Part shown: positions 33,901-46,620 of the stretch, piece by piece | How positions within the stretch are numbered: the stretch's first letter is position 1 | Layout of the letters: each line of letters opens with the position of its first letter | The notes under the pieces: generated by a model | What the model was told of the DNA's origin: nothing | The model's input: the letters and a program-made list of their open reading frames with translations, nothing else | Database searches by the model: none | Assembly: GCF_932294415.1 (NCBI RefSeq) | Contig: NC_065536.1 | Span: 3,100,001-3,164,000, forward strand | DNA: 64,000 nt | Source of the DNA: Quercus robur | Taxonomy: Eukaryota > Streptophyta > Magnoliopsida > Fagales > Fagaceae | Direction: 5' to 3' | Translations under genes and position numbers: made by a program

Positions 33901-36900
33901 GATTTGTTACAATAAATAAGTGATATTACAAGAAAATCTATTGAACTTTCAGTGCTTTAGAAGTAATGAAGCCCCAATACAACATTATGACTTACTGGCT
34001 AATATTCTAAAAGAAGGCAAAAGTGAGTGGAAGTAATTAGTGAAGAAGTATTTTTGAATTTGCATAAGGTAACAAAAAATTGGCTAAGATTAGAAGAGGC
34101 AGAAGTGGGTGGATGGAGATAGTGAAGAAGGATTTGAATTTCCACACTCCAAGAAAGGTCTGGCCCATCAACTTTATATGTTGTAACAGGAAATAAGATT
34201 TATATAGTTGGGACAAAAGTTTGAGATTCAAATTAAAATAACATACGTAAATAAAGACACTAATAATTAGTGAGGACATTTGAGAATTTATCTGATTGGA
34301 TTTCATTGTTGATCTCTTTGGAAGAGCCATAAAATCACTAGGTCTGCCCCTTGTTCTTGAGCAGTTGTATCAGCATAAAATAGACTGCATTTTTTAGTAT
34401 GCAATGAGAGACTCACCTTTTGCCATCGTGGGGCAAGAAATTCATTCAAAGAAAGGCCTATTTCTCCATATGTCAGGGGAGAAACCCAGAAACCCCACTT
34501 CAACCAAACAGGCATAGAAGCTGAAACAAGAAGCTGAAACAAAAATCACAGCTGATCCTCTCAACTGGTTATATTAGAATGAGATTGGAGAAGAGGTATG
34601 ATAACCTTACGTTGAGTGATAATGAAGCCACCAAATACAAACTGTAAAAATACTGCCAAACTACCAGCAGTCATGGCAGAAGTATGAGTCCGGAAGACTG
34701 CAGCCACGAAACGAAACATCGATAATGAAGATAAGTGCACCGCAAAAAGAAGAATGAACTGGCAGAAGAACCTGAAAACAAAGAAAATTATTAGAGTCAT
34801 AACAAAAAGAAACTGAGTCTGCTTCTGCTTCTGCACTTACATTCCAAATTTTGGACAGCTATATAAATTAAAGGCCAACTTCATTTATTTTTACTAGACA
34901 AGAAAGATAAAGTAAACATTGATTTCTATAAAAAAAAAAAAAAAGGAGATAAAAATCTTTAAAACAAGAACACTAATTGATGAACCAAAAATACGGGGAA
35001 ATGCACAATTAAATTTACAAATTTTCATGTCAAGTTCACCTTTTGGCCTCAGGACTATATCCAATTACATAATAAGTAAGAGATGTCCAAACTAGAGATT
35101 CCACAAATGAAAGTGGAACCTTTAAAACACTTGCTGGGATTGCATATGCCCAAGCTGGGTAAAAACAGAATTCTTTTTGTTTGTAGAATACTTCAAGCCT
35201 TTGAAGAGTCATGGCCAACTCTGGAAGTCCGTCAACAAGAAGTATGTTAAGAGAATAAAACAGGGCACCCATATAGTAATTTGCATGAAGAACATCAATA
35301 TCCATCTGAGTCTGTAAAAATACAGTCATTGTGATACATGCAATGACAAAAAGCTGCAGATAGAAGAGACCAAAGCGAGTTTCAGATTTGCAGGGCCTTT
35401 GACAAAGGAAATAAAGAACATGACTGCAATGTGAAGAATGAGAATCGGTTTTAATACAAAAGTACATTTCCTAACCTGAGTTGTTTTGAAGATATATATG
35501 AAAGAATTCCTTTTCATGAGAAGAAGCTCCCTTGATGCACATGCTCTAAAAAGTTCCCATTTAGAAAGAGAATACACACTAAAGGAAAGAGCGTCCTTAT
35601 GGCTTTGGGATTTATCATATGGCTCCGAGAGCTCCTCATCTAGCTTCTTTCCATAAGGAGATTCCTTGAACTTCCTAGAGAACATATCAACTGAAACATA
35701 ACTGTAAGGTACTTCCATGTGATACCAGTACTGTGCTTGATCTTTTCTAGAGATAACCTGCATAAAGATAGGACAAAGTTGTTCTTTTAAAGAAACAAAA
35801 GCTTATAAAAAGAAAAACAAATATAAGGCTTTTATGCACTTACCTCTTGGACAAAATCAGCAATCCCTTTCCTCTCAGGACACCTAAAACCCCAATCCTC
35901 AAAATATTCTAGAACATGATCACGTGGACCATGATACACAATCTTCCCTTCTGACATTAAAATAAGGTCATCAAAAAGATCAAAGGTTTCTGGTGCTGGC
36001 TGAAGAAGTGAAACCAGTACAGTAGCATCTGTGATATGCGCCATCTGCTGAAGACAAGTAACAATTTGAAATGCAGTGGAACTGTCTAAACCATTCGTTA
36101 TTTCATCCATAAACAGGGCTTTTGTAGGACCTACAATCATCTCCCCTGCCAGATTTTAATTTAATTCCTTGTGGTCAAAATTGTAAGCTGAAATTGGGAT
36201 TTAGCTATCTCAGTAACACTAGTAAATAACTGAACAACTATCATTCTATTATTCAAACTACCTGTAGTCAATCTTTTTTTCTGACCACCAGAGATACCTC
36301 TCCTCATGGCATTTCCAACTAGAGTGTCAGCGCAGATATCAAGTGCAAGAATCTGAGAAGCCAAGGCAGCAATACACATAAACTGGTAAGGCATTCATCC
36401 GTATAGGAATTACAAGATACAAGCTTTTCTTTCAGCTTAGTTAAAAGAGAGTGACCTTTAATATGTAATCTGTTTGAAGGGTTCCTTTTAGTCCTTTGAC
36501 AGAAATTGCCTGTCCGAGAAAATGGTAAGATTAATATAGCAAAATATAACTTATGAATACCATCAAGAGGTAGGAACAAAAGAATATCATAGAATGACAT
36601 GACTGTGGTGCACAATGCTTTCAATGAACTCGCATAATAATTATTGTACCTAAAGATATTAGAGTTTTGTAACTTCAATCAATAGCTGCACTAACTTTAC
36701 TATGCCACATTGCTTTACTTTGACTTGCATGATAATGCACACGTAGAACCTAGGATTGCAATGTTACATGTTCTAATAAAGGAACATGTTCAATTACATG
36801 GTGTGCACTATCAAATTTGCAAACAAGGAGTATGTTGAAACAAAGAGACAGAGAAATTACAGAATAAAACTATTATGAAAGAATCTGCATATTCTCTGTA

Positions 36901-39900
36901 TTTCTGTATGTATTGGTACTGATCAAGGAAGCATATATATAAATATGCTAAAGTACCTTTGAGGATCTCTTGATTGGACTAAAATTAAGGACAAGTAATG
37001 TTCCTAAATTTTAGTTACAACCAAGGGCTAACATGTGCCAAATAAGATACGCCAATAACATGTGCTAAATATGATAATATGATAATTGAGTCTATACACT
37101 AACATCTCGCCCCATACTCGAGGTGGTTTGAAGGAAGCCGTCTTTAGTTTGAAGATGCGAATTGGATGATCAAACTCTTACACATTGCTATGTCTTTTGC
37201 TATGGCTATGATTCTTTCCATGTACAGCAGAGAATTTCCTCAGAGTAAGGGGATTCAGCCTCAAGGATTCCATCAATACTTTTTGACATTATCAGAAGTT
37301 TTTTTTTTTTTTTTTTCAATTTCACAAAATATTTATCTAATGGATTTGGGTGGGATTTGATTCCATTTTTTTTCCCTTTTGCTAATTTTCTAGTTGGGTG
37401 AGGAGGGATTTGAATCTTGGATGTCTTCGTTGGAAACACCAGAAAGTGTCAATTGAGCTACAAGGCCCATGACCATGTTTGTTGATCAAAACAAAGGGAT
37501 GTATTTTGACCTTATTAATTTCTCACATAGCCAAAGCACTCGGCATGTCCCCTTCATACATATAAAGAACAGTATTTGAATGATGCTATAGAAGTACAGA
37601 TAAGTTCACAAACATGAAGGAAAAGAAGACTAGAGATGCAATAGTTACCTTCATGTAAGTGTCTATGTCTGGATCTGGAACAACTCCAGCTTCCTTCTCC
37701 CTTTCACTGACCTCCACCATAACCTCTTCATTAGGCCAAAAAAAGTATTATTATTATTATCATCATCATTGTTATGAATTGATAGGGAATCTATAACTGA
37801 ATCATCTTTAAGGAGAACCTCTAAGGAAAAGTTACCTGCTCGGCTTCCAACACCTTGACAACGTGCTGAAAAATCCAGTATTTCCCTCACAGTCATCTCA
37901 TGAATGTTGAGGTCATTTTGGCTAATATAGGATGAAGTCTTTTGGGGAACAAACTCTTCTAGCTTGTATCCATTGTAAGAAATTTCCCCAGTAATCTTTT
38001 AGAGAAAAGGAGACAGAGGCATAATACAACACTTACATTACACACTGAAGTATTTGTCTCACATATTTTAATTGTTAACACAAGGACATAGGTATAATTT
38101 AAAAGTTCTTCTATGGCCACAACAAAATCTTACAATATTTTCACAAGCAGCTAAGGGGTCAGTTCGCTATAAGTTGGTATAGCATATAGACTCTGATATT
38201 TCAGTTTTATATGTTAGCATATATTAGGAAATTACTATAATATTTTTTATCTCTCACTCTTAATCCCAACCAAATTTTGAGAATTCCTTCTAGGAAGTAT
38301 TTTTTACCAGAGCATACCAAAAATTAGCTGAAAACCCTTCTCACACTCTGCTAGAAAGTTCTTCCAACCAAGCCAATGGCCTATGCCTTCGCTCACTTGA
38401 ACATGTTGGCAACTCCAGGCCACTGGTGTAGCCATCCTCTGAACATAATAGTTGTCCTCTGGTCTACATGGACATGGTTTCCTTCATGAGCGTATATTCC
38501 AAATTCAAGTTGTCTTCAAGTTTACACTTGATTTTGATGGGGATGTTAGAATAAATTACCATAAATACATAAGCCATGATGTATAACACCATAGGTTATT
38601 GTGGTTTTGTAATGCATTGGATTATTGTGGTTTAGGCTTACTATATTAAGTCTAATCTATTTTTATATAAACCCTGCATTAAATATTGTAACATATAGTT
38701 CAATATAGCAAAGATGTGACTCATTGTCTTTCCGCCGTAGACATAGGCCATCAAGCCGAACTATGTTAATAGATTCTCTTATTTCTACTTTCTCTTTTTA
38801 TGTGTTTTATTTAATTCTTTCTATTTTAACATTATAAATTTAAATTGTTAAGATCTACATAGGTATTGCTTTGAGCTTGTCTTGATCTTTTCTATAGTGA
38901 TCTTTGGTAATTTGCATTGCAATTATTGTGAGTGTGAAACCTTGAGAGATTGGTTTAGATTCCCTGATAGAGCCTTTAAAAGGGTGGTCTTCCCACAACC
39001 CGGGGGACCAAGCAGTAGAGTTATCCTGCAAGAAAGGTAAGGCCATGTAAACACATTTCTAGCCTCATTAAAGCACATTTTTTAGTTCTCTCTATTGTTT
39101 AAAAAAAAAAATCATTGAAGCTAGGAACACAACAAAAATTGTAGTGAAATTGTAGAATTCTAGTATAATTTGGGAATGTTGTAAAATTATAGTGAATTTT
39201 TAATGTGCCCTTAAACAGACTAAAAAAAAAAAACTTCCGAGCATATAGTATGAAAATGTATTACAGATTCTAGTAAGTATTTCAATGTGAAGGGACAATA
39301 TTCCCCACTCCAAAGCATTATAAATTTATGTATAGAGGTATTGTATCAATGAAGATTTCATAAAAATGGGATAGCACTAGGTAATAAGAAATCACAGTAT
39401 AATATCTTTTCCAACTGAAAAGTCTGTACTAAATAAGCACCTCCAATGAATAAAGCATGACTACTCAATTACATGTCCCTCACATATCTAAAAAATATAC
39501 TACGAGTCCTCAAAATTTCCTTAATAGACCAATCTAAATCATACAAAGGTTTTTTTTTTTCTTAATAAAATTTCAGTATATGATACCACTTAGAAGTATC
39601 CTGCAAGAAAGATGCCATTTAAAGAAGATATAAAGACAGACCAACAAAGTGAGGAACTCAATTTCAATTATTTTTGTATATAGGCTATAGCTTACCTTCC
39701 TGGCTTTATGTTACCACTAACGTCATTGATGATGCTTATCTTGGTTTGACTTGACTTTGAACCTGGCAGCTTAGTGAATACCTGTTAAGAAAGAAAGAAG
39801 ACAACCTTGATTTTCCAACATTCATACATGTTATATAATAAGTTGATAACTGTAGCATATTTTTATTTTAGATAAAATAAATAAACTATTCATAAATTGT

Positions 39901-41138
39901 AGGTTATACAATTCAGCAAGATTCAGAAAACCTAGGTTACTTCTTGGTTATTGATGCAGAATGAAAAGTGTAAAGGTGTTTGATATCATTCTAGTTAGAT
40001 GTAAACCATTAAATCTATAAGGAACTTCTTGTAGTCTCAAGAAAAAAACTCTAGTATCGATCAGAAATAAAGAGCCATATTTTTATATTAAATTATTGAA
40101 AACAAATTGTTATTTTTGTTTTACAAATTGTAAGCCTATATAAAGGCTCCTAAAAACTTTATTTTTAAGTAAAAATATTTCAAAATAGACATGATTCTAA
40201 TTTGATAAGGAAAACCTTAAAATCACCTAAAATCAAGAAAATAGAATCCTAAAATTATGAAAATTACATAAAAGTATGAAAATATAACAAATGACAAAAA
40301 TTAATCCCATTTTCTTTGCTCTAAGATGGTCATACTGAGACACAAACATGCATGTGTATATGCATATTTATACCCCATGATGCCTTTTATTTTTATTTTT
40401 TGTTTTTCAAAACTTCTATCTCAAAGCTAAAAATCCATAAATCTAACTCTGAATTACTCTCCAAAAATGAAAATACTTACAGAGAGTACGCTTTTAAGAG
40501 AATTCCATAGTGTTGGAAGGGGCTTGCCGTGAACCACCTCACATTCAGCCTCCACATGCAAATTTTTGTATCTAACCTCCACAGTGGGCAATTTTACACC
40601 AACACTGTAAAAACAATTCATTTTTTGGTAAGCTTCAAAAAAAAAAAAAATTCAGACAAATGAACTGTTCATTATGCATGGAAAAAATCACTAACTCGTT
40701 GAGCAATGAAAAAGATAGCAAGAGCAATGAACAGCAACATGGTATGTGAATTCAATTCTAGCATGCAAGCTTTTGCTTCTCTATGTATGACTTTGTTGCT
40801 ATGACATCAATTCCATTCAAATTGATTCTACATACATATGTTGCTTGTATATACTTAGGCATGATTTTTACAAGAAAAAAAAGTGAGTAAAAGAATTACT
40901 TGTCTATCCTGTTTTTTATTTTTCTCAACAAGTGAAGGTTGTCATGCTCAATGTGCTTAATGAGCTTCTCTATGAAGAGATGGCGTTCTTGAGCTCCAAG
41001 CTTGGTAACATCTATCACCCTTTTTCCTTTATTTTCAGTACCACCAACATCACCATTATTGTCAAATAAGGATGATCTCAGCCGCTCAAATGTAGGCAAT
41101 CTCTCAATTGCAGCCCACTGCAAGTCATATTCAGCCAT
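29083..41138 (-). CDS. Full-size ABCG (pleiotropic drug resistance) transporter, 24 exons
   Basis: Plasma-membrane exporter layout (NBD-TMD)x2. Exons in coding order: 41138-40900, 40604-40481, 39781-39696, 39025-38941, 37995-37836, 37725-37649, 36509-36456, 36352-36262, 36145-35844, 35757-35476, 35353-35040, 34771-34611, 34520-34417, 33654-33501, 33408-33271, 33141-33068, 32966-32634, 32538-32248, 31917-31834, 31708-31575, 30706-30479, 30227-30056, 29707-29453, 29349-29083. All introns are GT-AG and all phases agree: 1,402 codons plus stop (family about 1,430). NBD1: GPPGCGKTT near residue 157, GISGGQKKR near 295, ALFMDE near 313. NBD2: GVSGAGKTT near 847, [22 protein letters not shown]. It ends in the PDR tail [12 protein letters not shown]. 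Codons typical of the family N-terminus (LAGLGRSIRSSF) lie upstream at about 41170-41230, in frame but cut off by a TGA at 41154-41156; translation would have to start at 41138. Substrate unknown. Confidence 0.94.
30889..30919. repeat. (GA)n microsatellite in an ABCG intron
   Basis: About 15 GA dinucleotides in the intron between exons ending at 31575 and starting at 30706. Confidence 0.95.
33195..33226 (-). repeat. Partial duplicate of an ABCG exon edge inside an intron
   Basis: GGTTCAATACTAGTCTGTGG here repeats GGTTCAATACTAGTCAGTGG, the 3' edge of the linker exon 33271-33408 (PPLTSIEPK). It lies in the next intron and lacks a donor site, so it is probably not spliced in. Confidence 0.7.
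37299..37470 (-). mobile_element. tRNA-derived SINE-like insertion in an ABCG intron
   Basis: On the minus strand it opens CCTTGTAGCTCAATTGACA (A-box-like), then GATTCAAATCC (B-box-like) about 50 bp later, and ends in a long A-tract (poly-T at 37299-37316 on plus). This is the layout of a plant tRNA-related SINE. No clear target duplication was found. Confidence 0.55.
38330..38831 (+). mobile_element. Copia-like LTR remnant in an ABCG intron
   Basis: 38543-38831 begins TGTTAGAATAA and ends CTATTTTAACA, the typical Ty1/copia LTR end pair, with an internal TATATAAACCC. It is preceded by a purine-rich TTTTGATGGGGA that would be the polypurine tract, so about 200 bp of interior may also be present. 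No 5' LTR or matching target duplication was seen; it looks like a broken fossil. Confidence 0.5.
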
Positions 41139-41156
41139 CACCCTTTTTAGAACTCA

Positions 41157-42036
41157 ATCCTCAACTTCTTTGGAAACTCGAGGTATGATGCTGAAAGATG
41201 ATCTAATACTTCTTCCTAATCCTGCCAACTTACTTCTCAGTATCTATATATCTCATCTGTACCTGTTACGAACACACGTCAGTAAAAGTCCAACATAGAA
41301 AATACTAAAGAAGTTAAGGAATTAATATAGCATAATTGGGTCCAGACTTATGTTTTTGGGTTAAATGATATTTTTATATTTCATATTAAGGTTTCAATTG
41401 GAATCTCTCCAAGGTGCTATCTTCATGCAATTTGGCTACTCTATTTGCATATCTTATAACGTGTGATAAGCAACCTTGGAAGCTGGTGTTGGCGTGTTGC
41501 TATCAATGAGAGGTCAGTTTTTATAATCGCAACTAGATGAGTGATTCATGTTTGCAGTGGAAGTCAAATGTAAAAGGAACCTATGTGGCTATGAATGCCA
41601 GAACGAACCATCACGATTGCTTTGGATAATTGGATCATCTTTTCTGGCTCTCCATGTCTTCATGTGAATGTTTCTAGTGAATTATGATGGAAAGATGCAA
41701 AGAGTCAGACCAGAAAAGAAAGGAAAACTAGAAACAGAGCACCTCACGTACCTCTAGTTAGTGTTCAGCTTGGGTGTTTTTTATTTTTATTTTTTCCTGT
41801 GGAGGAGGTGGAGGAGAAAGAGCGAGAGAAAGGCAGAGAGAGAAAGTCAAATGAGAGAGAAAGTCAGATGTCAAACTTTTTTTGAGTTTTGAGATAGGTT
41901 TAGAAAATAATAAATGAAGGTAATTAATTAGGTACTAATTTTTTTTTTTTTTTGAAACAATACTAATCATAATATTTGTAATAATTATAGTTTTTTTTTA
42001 ACGGTTGGATCTACTTAAATCCAATGGTTTAACCTA

Positions 42037-42072
<36 letters not shown>

Positions 42073-42275
42073 ACAGTTTAATTTAGTAGGTAAATCAATT
42101 TAGTAGGTAAATCATGGTTATTGTAGAGATTGCTGTAATTATAAACTTAAAAAACATAATGGTTTTTAACTATGGATCATGCTAATGGGTGCTTTTAGGG
42201 TAATAGTTAACAATCTATTTTAGGAAAGTTTTGACATCACTTTTATGGAAAAATGAAAAAACTATCAAAACATTA
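41157..42275. other. Upstream region of the ABCG gene
   Basis: 41157-41240 holds the out-of-use N-terminal codons of the transporter. Beyond that lies A/T-rich DNA with a (GA)-rich patch at 41820-41870 and an (AT)n run at 42041-42070. A promoter is expected here but no single box can be singled out. Confidence 0.5.
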
Positions 42276-42707
42276 GGATATGTTTGGTAACTGCTTTTTC
42301 CCTTTATTTTCTGTTTTCAAAAATAGTTTTCTATTTTTGAGACTAAAAAACTTGTTTGACAACCCAAAATAGACAGAAAACAAAAATTGTTCTCAAAATT
42401 CAATTTTTGAAGGAAACTAAAAACATGCAAAAGGCTGTTTTCAGTTTCTAATTTTTAAAAGTCAATGAAAAACGCATTTAATTTAATGAATCTGTCTCAT
42501 TTAATGAGTTAGTTAGCATTAGAGTTCAAATCCTAGTAACAACATATTTTAGTATTTTCTTTTTTTGTTCTTCAAAAAACTATCTTTTTAATTTCAACTA
42601 ACCAAACATGTTTTTTATTTTAAAAATACATGAAAATTGTTTTTTCTTTATATTCAGAAAAAAAAGTTTTTAAAAATAAAAAACAAAAACTGTTACCAAA
42701 CATAACC
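42276..42707. mobile_element. Tourist-like MITE, 432 bp
   Basis: The ends GGATATGTTTGGTAAC and GTTACCAAACATAACC are inverted repeats, flanked by TTA on both sides (42273-42275 and 42708-42710). Size and target fit a PIF/Harbinger-derived MITE. The interior is A/T-rich and non-coding. Confidence 0.85.
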
Positions 42708-44055
42708 TTATTTTTTTTCTTTTTTCTTTTCTCATAAAAGTTTTCTTTAAATCTATTGTTAACCATTCCCCTAAAGACATTCGTTAACATTTCCCTTTAA
42801 AGACATCCGTTAACATTTCCCTTTAACTAATAAGGTTGAATTTACTTCAAATAAAGTCATCCGTTAGCATTTCCCTTTAAAGACATCCGTTTTCAGGATC
42901 CTATCATGAAGTGCCCAAAAAGAAAACTACAGTACAAAATAAAAAAGTTCATTACTTTGTAACAATGGTGGAATGTCATTATTCTTATTGGTGGGTTGAA
43001 GAGAAAGGGTAAGTGTGAATTGATGTGTATCTCGTGGTGGATCATAGACTAGAGTTGGACCTCAAGCTTTTGAGACAGTGGATATCTCGAGACAACCCTA
43101 TTGGGATTTACAAATATAAGAATCTATACATGGAATTAATTATAAGAGTCCGGTCAAGGAGTTTATAACGAGAGCATTTAAAAAAAGTTTTAATACTCAA
43201 ATTATAATAATATATTTTTTCCATTTTGGGATTACCTTACAATTTTTATACCGGACTAAACATTAATTTGTTTTTTCTAGCTTTATGGATGCCCAATCCG
43301 AAGATTGGACAAATAAAGCTATCTCATCACTAAAAGCACAACTTCATGAACTACTCTTTGCTATTTTTTTTTTTTTTTTTTTAATGTATAACTTCATGAA
43401 CTACTCGTAAAAACCAAGTAGCACACTTCGTATATCAAACAAAGCTTTTTCTTTCGGTTTTTCATGGGATTGATCTCATTTCCCTTTTTAAAAGTATCCT
43501 TTATCACCAAAAGTAAGCTCTCTCTTAACAAAAGCATTGATAAGCAAGAATGCCTCAAATAATTAAGAAGGGACATTTCTTTTTTCTTTTCTTCTTTTTT
43601 TTTTTTTTTGATAGGAAGTGGGGACGTTTCTTAATCTTAATTAGCCAACTTAAAAGTAAGACATTGTTTTCTCAAAAAAAGAAAAAAGAAAAAAGTTAGA
43701 CATTGACAGTGAGACAAAAGTCATTATAATAATGCAACGTTAAGCATCAAACTTGGTCCCATGCATTAACTAAAGTCATATTTTCCAACGATTTGATAGA
43801 ATTTCCATGTAAATAAATGTGTTTGAATGTGGATAAAGATTAAAAAAAACATATACACACAAATAGAACGGAGAAGAAATTTAGACTCTGAACTGAAGTT
43901 AGGAAATTTTGTGCACCTAAGAGGACTGTTTTCTTGCCAAAATCTATTCGAAAAAGAAGAAGAAGAAGAAAAGTTGTACCTTATATTTGGTTTCATGCAC
44001 CTTTGTCAACTCTTTCAGTCTCCTGTGTAATCATATCAAACTTTCATTTCCAAGT
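42708..44055. other. Intergenic DNA with a short repeat cluster
   Basis: 42775-42890 carries four imperfect copies of a 25-27-bp phrase GACATCCGTTAACATTTCCC. The rest is A/T-rich with several homopolymer runs and no supported gene. Confidence 0.6.
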
Positions 44056-44520
44056 ATGGCTCGGGCTTTAGTTTCTTTCTACTATATCATGGATCAGCTT
44101 GGTTCAATCATTTCTTCAGAGTTCACGTTGTTTGCAGATGTTGAGGAGGAAATCCAAAAGCTTGAAAGCAAATTCCATAGTATTCAGACAGTGCTCAACG
44201 ATGAAGAGAAAAGGTTTGTGAAGGAGGAAGCTGTGAAGGTTTGGTTCAAAAGACGTATCCTATGAGATTGACGACATGTTGGATGAGTCAGAGTACTACT
44301 AGCTAGCAACTGATAAAGAAGAGGAATCTATGGGCCCTCACCAACTTTAATTTCTCAAATCCTAATCATTTTCAGCATTGTGGTATTGCTATTTGTTCGT
44401 ACAAAAGAGTTAATAAATGAAAGATTTAGTAATCATCCCACAGGAGAAGAAAGAATAGCCCTTATGTCATCTCTTTGCTAGGTATTGGAAAAATGACTCT
44501 TACAGAACCAGCCACAATGA
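44056..44520 (+). pseudogene. CC-NBS-LRR resistance gene relic
   Basis: Intracellular immune receptors of this class start with an Rx-type coiled coil. From ATG 44056 the frame reads MARALVSFYYIMDQLGSI then VEEEIQKLESKFHSIQTVLNDEEK, diagnostic for that domain. After VWFK the frame slips by one base near 44250; the family continuation DVSYEIDDMLDE is present in another frame to 44290. Further on, about 44455-44515, VISLLGIGKMTLT is a worn P-loop (family VISLVGMGGIGKTTLA). The NBS remainder and LRRs are gone. Clearly non-functional as a full receptor; a CC-only product is conceivable but unsupported. Confidence 0.82.
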
Positions 44521-45145
44521 TCTTGAGGTAAAGGCGCACTTTGGAAAAAAATATTAATGGGTTTATGTTTTATAACCTTTTCTATCATAGCATTAGCATT
44601 GGGGTGTAAAAACCCCCTAGTTGCTATTTTATCAACCAAGACACTAAAATAGAGTATTACCCGGGAATGGATATGAAAATTTTTTTAGCATTTGGGAACA
44701 GTAAAGTTGTATATATACAAGTATACAATCCTATTGTTCATGGGTTGTAAAAATAAAAACTAATATTTTAATGGAGTGAGAGAAGAAGAGAGGAAAAGAG
44801 GGAGAGAGATGGGAGAGAAGAGAGAGAATTGATTTGTTTATATTGTTTTTTGGTATAGTTTATATTATTTTAATAAGTTGTATGTAAAAATAGAAACTTG
44901 GATTTTGGGTGAGTTGTAAAATAAGATGGTAAAATAGATAAAGTATGTTTTGAGGATGTATAATAGACACTTTTTTATATCATCGGATGATAAGTGTAGG
45001 GTTGCCAAAGCCAAACATCAAAGTTTTTGAAGGTGGCAACCCCAATATTAATTCCTAAAGTGCAAAGGCTATTGGAAAAATAAATGTGGATTGATTTGGG
45101 ACATTTTTTTTAAAAAAAAAAATTAATGTATATGTTAGTGTATGG
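44521..45145. other. Intergenic DNA
   Basis: A/T-rich, with a purine tract at 44775-44830. No gene seen. Confidence 0.5.
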
Positions 45146-46136
45146 TTGTGCAACAAAATGTATTTTTAGTGACGAAAAAATTCGTCACTAAAAGTCCAGT
45201 TTTTTGTCACTAAGAACCTTTAGTGACGAAATTGGACTTTTAGTGACAAAACTCATTTCATCACTGTAGCCCCGTCACTAAAAGTCCTGGTGACGAAAAA
45301 TTTCGTCACTAAAAGTCTGATTTGATTTTTTTAAAAAAAACTTTTAGTGATGAAAATCTTTCGTCACTAAATGTTTTCCTCACTAAAAACACCATTCATT
45401 TTCGTCACTAAAACTATGTTCGGGTATATATAGTGACGAAAAAGTTCATCACTAAAACTATTTTTAAGAAAATCCAGGCACAAATAGCGATGAAAATTTT
45501 CATCACTAAAACCATTTCTTACAAAATTTTGCTACATTTAGCGACGAAATATTTCGTCACTAAAACAATGTTTTGTTGCTATATTTGTGACGATAAAATT
45601 CGTCGCTAAAACTTATTTTTATTTTTTATTTTTTTATGGCTTTGATATTAACCTGTAACCTGTCATTTTATTATTAAAACCTCACATTTGAATAACACAT
45701 TTATAAAAAAAAATCCATACATTCCACAAGTAAAAAATAAAACAAATATCAAATTCAAACTCATTACATACAATAATTGTTTGCAATACAAACAATAATT
45801 TAAGATGTTTTATAACAATACAAAAATGGTAGCATAATATAATTAGAACTAACGGAAGATATCCTCATATGTCTTCAAGTAATGCCAAAAGTAAATTCCT
45901 AAAAGCCACCAATAAGAAATCTGCACAAATATAAAAACAATATTACATTAAAATCATAAAGTAAAAACATTAATTATGTTATAAGAAACATTTCTAACAA
46001 CTCATTAAGAGTAACCACACCAATAAATTAAAATCACAACTCCTAATGTATAAGTTGTAGAAAGCAAATATAGATTTTCAAGTGTAATACAATACAATTA
46101 GTTTCAAATAATGTATCAAAAAAAGTATATGAATTT

Positions 46137-46620
46137 AAACCACCTTATAACACCATGCAAGCCACCCACTTGCTCCAACACAACAATCTACCACAAAACG
46201 AATCAACAACATACAATATATAATGCTTACAAGTATTGAAAACACTTAAAATATTTCCTTCACATGTAAATCAACAATACCCAATCACAATTCAAAAGAA
46301 TGAAAAACACTCCCAATATTAGTTTAAACCACCTTATAATACCATGCAAACCACTTGCTTGCTCTAACACAACAACCCACTACAAAACTAATTTCCAACA
46401 TTACAAGTATAGAGTTTTACAAGTATTTAAATAAAATAAAATACTATTCATCACATTTAATCAACTATACTCAGTCACATTTGCAAGAATTGAAAAACAC
46501 TCTCAATACATATTTGAACCACCTTATAATACCATGCAAGCCACCCGCTTGCTCCAACATAAAATACCACCACAAATCCAATTTCCAATATCACAAGTAT
46601 AGAGTTTTATAAGTTTTTAA
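46137..46620. repeat. About 190-bp tandem repeat, two and a half units
   Basis: AACCACCTTATAA(C/T)ACCATGC starts units at 46137, 46326 and 46516; each continues through GCTTGCTC-AACA, a TTTCCAA-like part and ACAAGTAT. It is non-coding and lies in the left interior of the CACTA element. Confidence 0.85.

Noticed and set aside
37395-37470. A tRNA gene on the minus strand
   Set aside because: A- and B-box-like words are present, but no cloverleaf can be formed and an A-tail follows; a tRNA-derived SINE explains it better.
46355-46612. 85-codon ORF in the CACTA interior
   Set aside because: It spans the 190-bp tandem repeats and has the amino-acid bias of A/C-rich repeat DNA.
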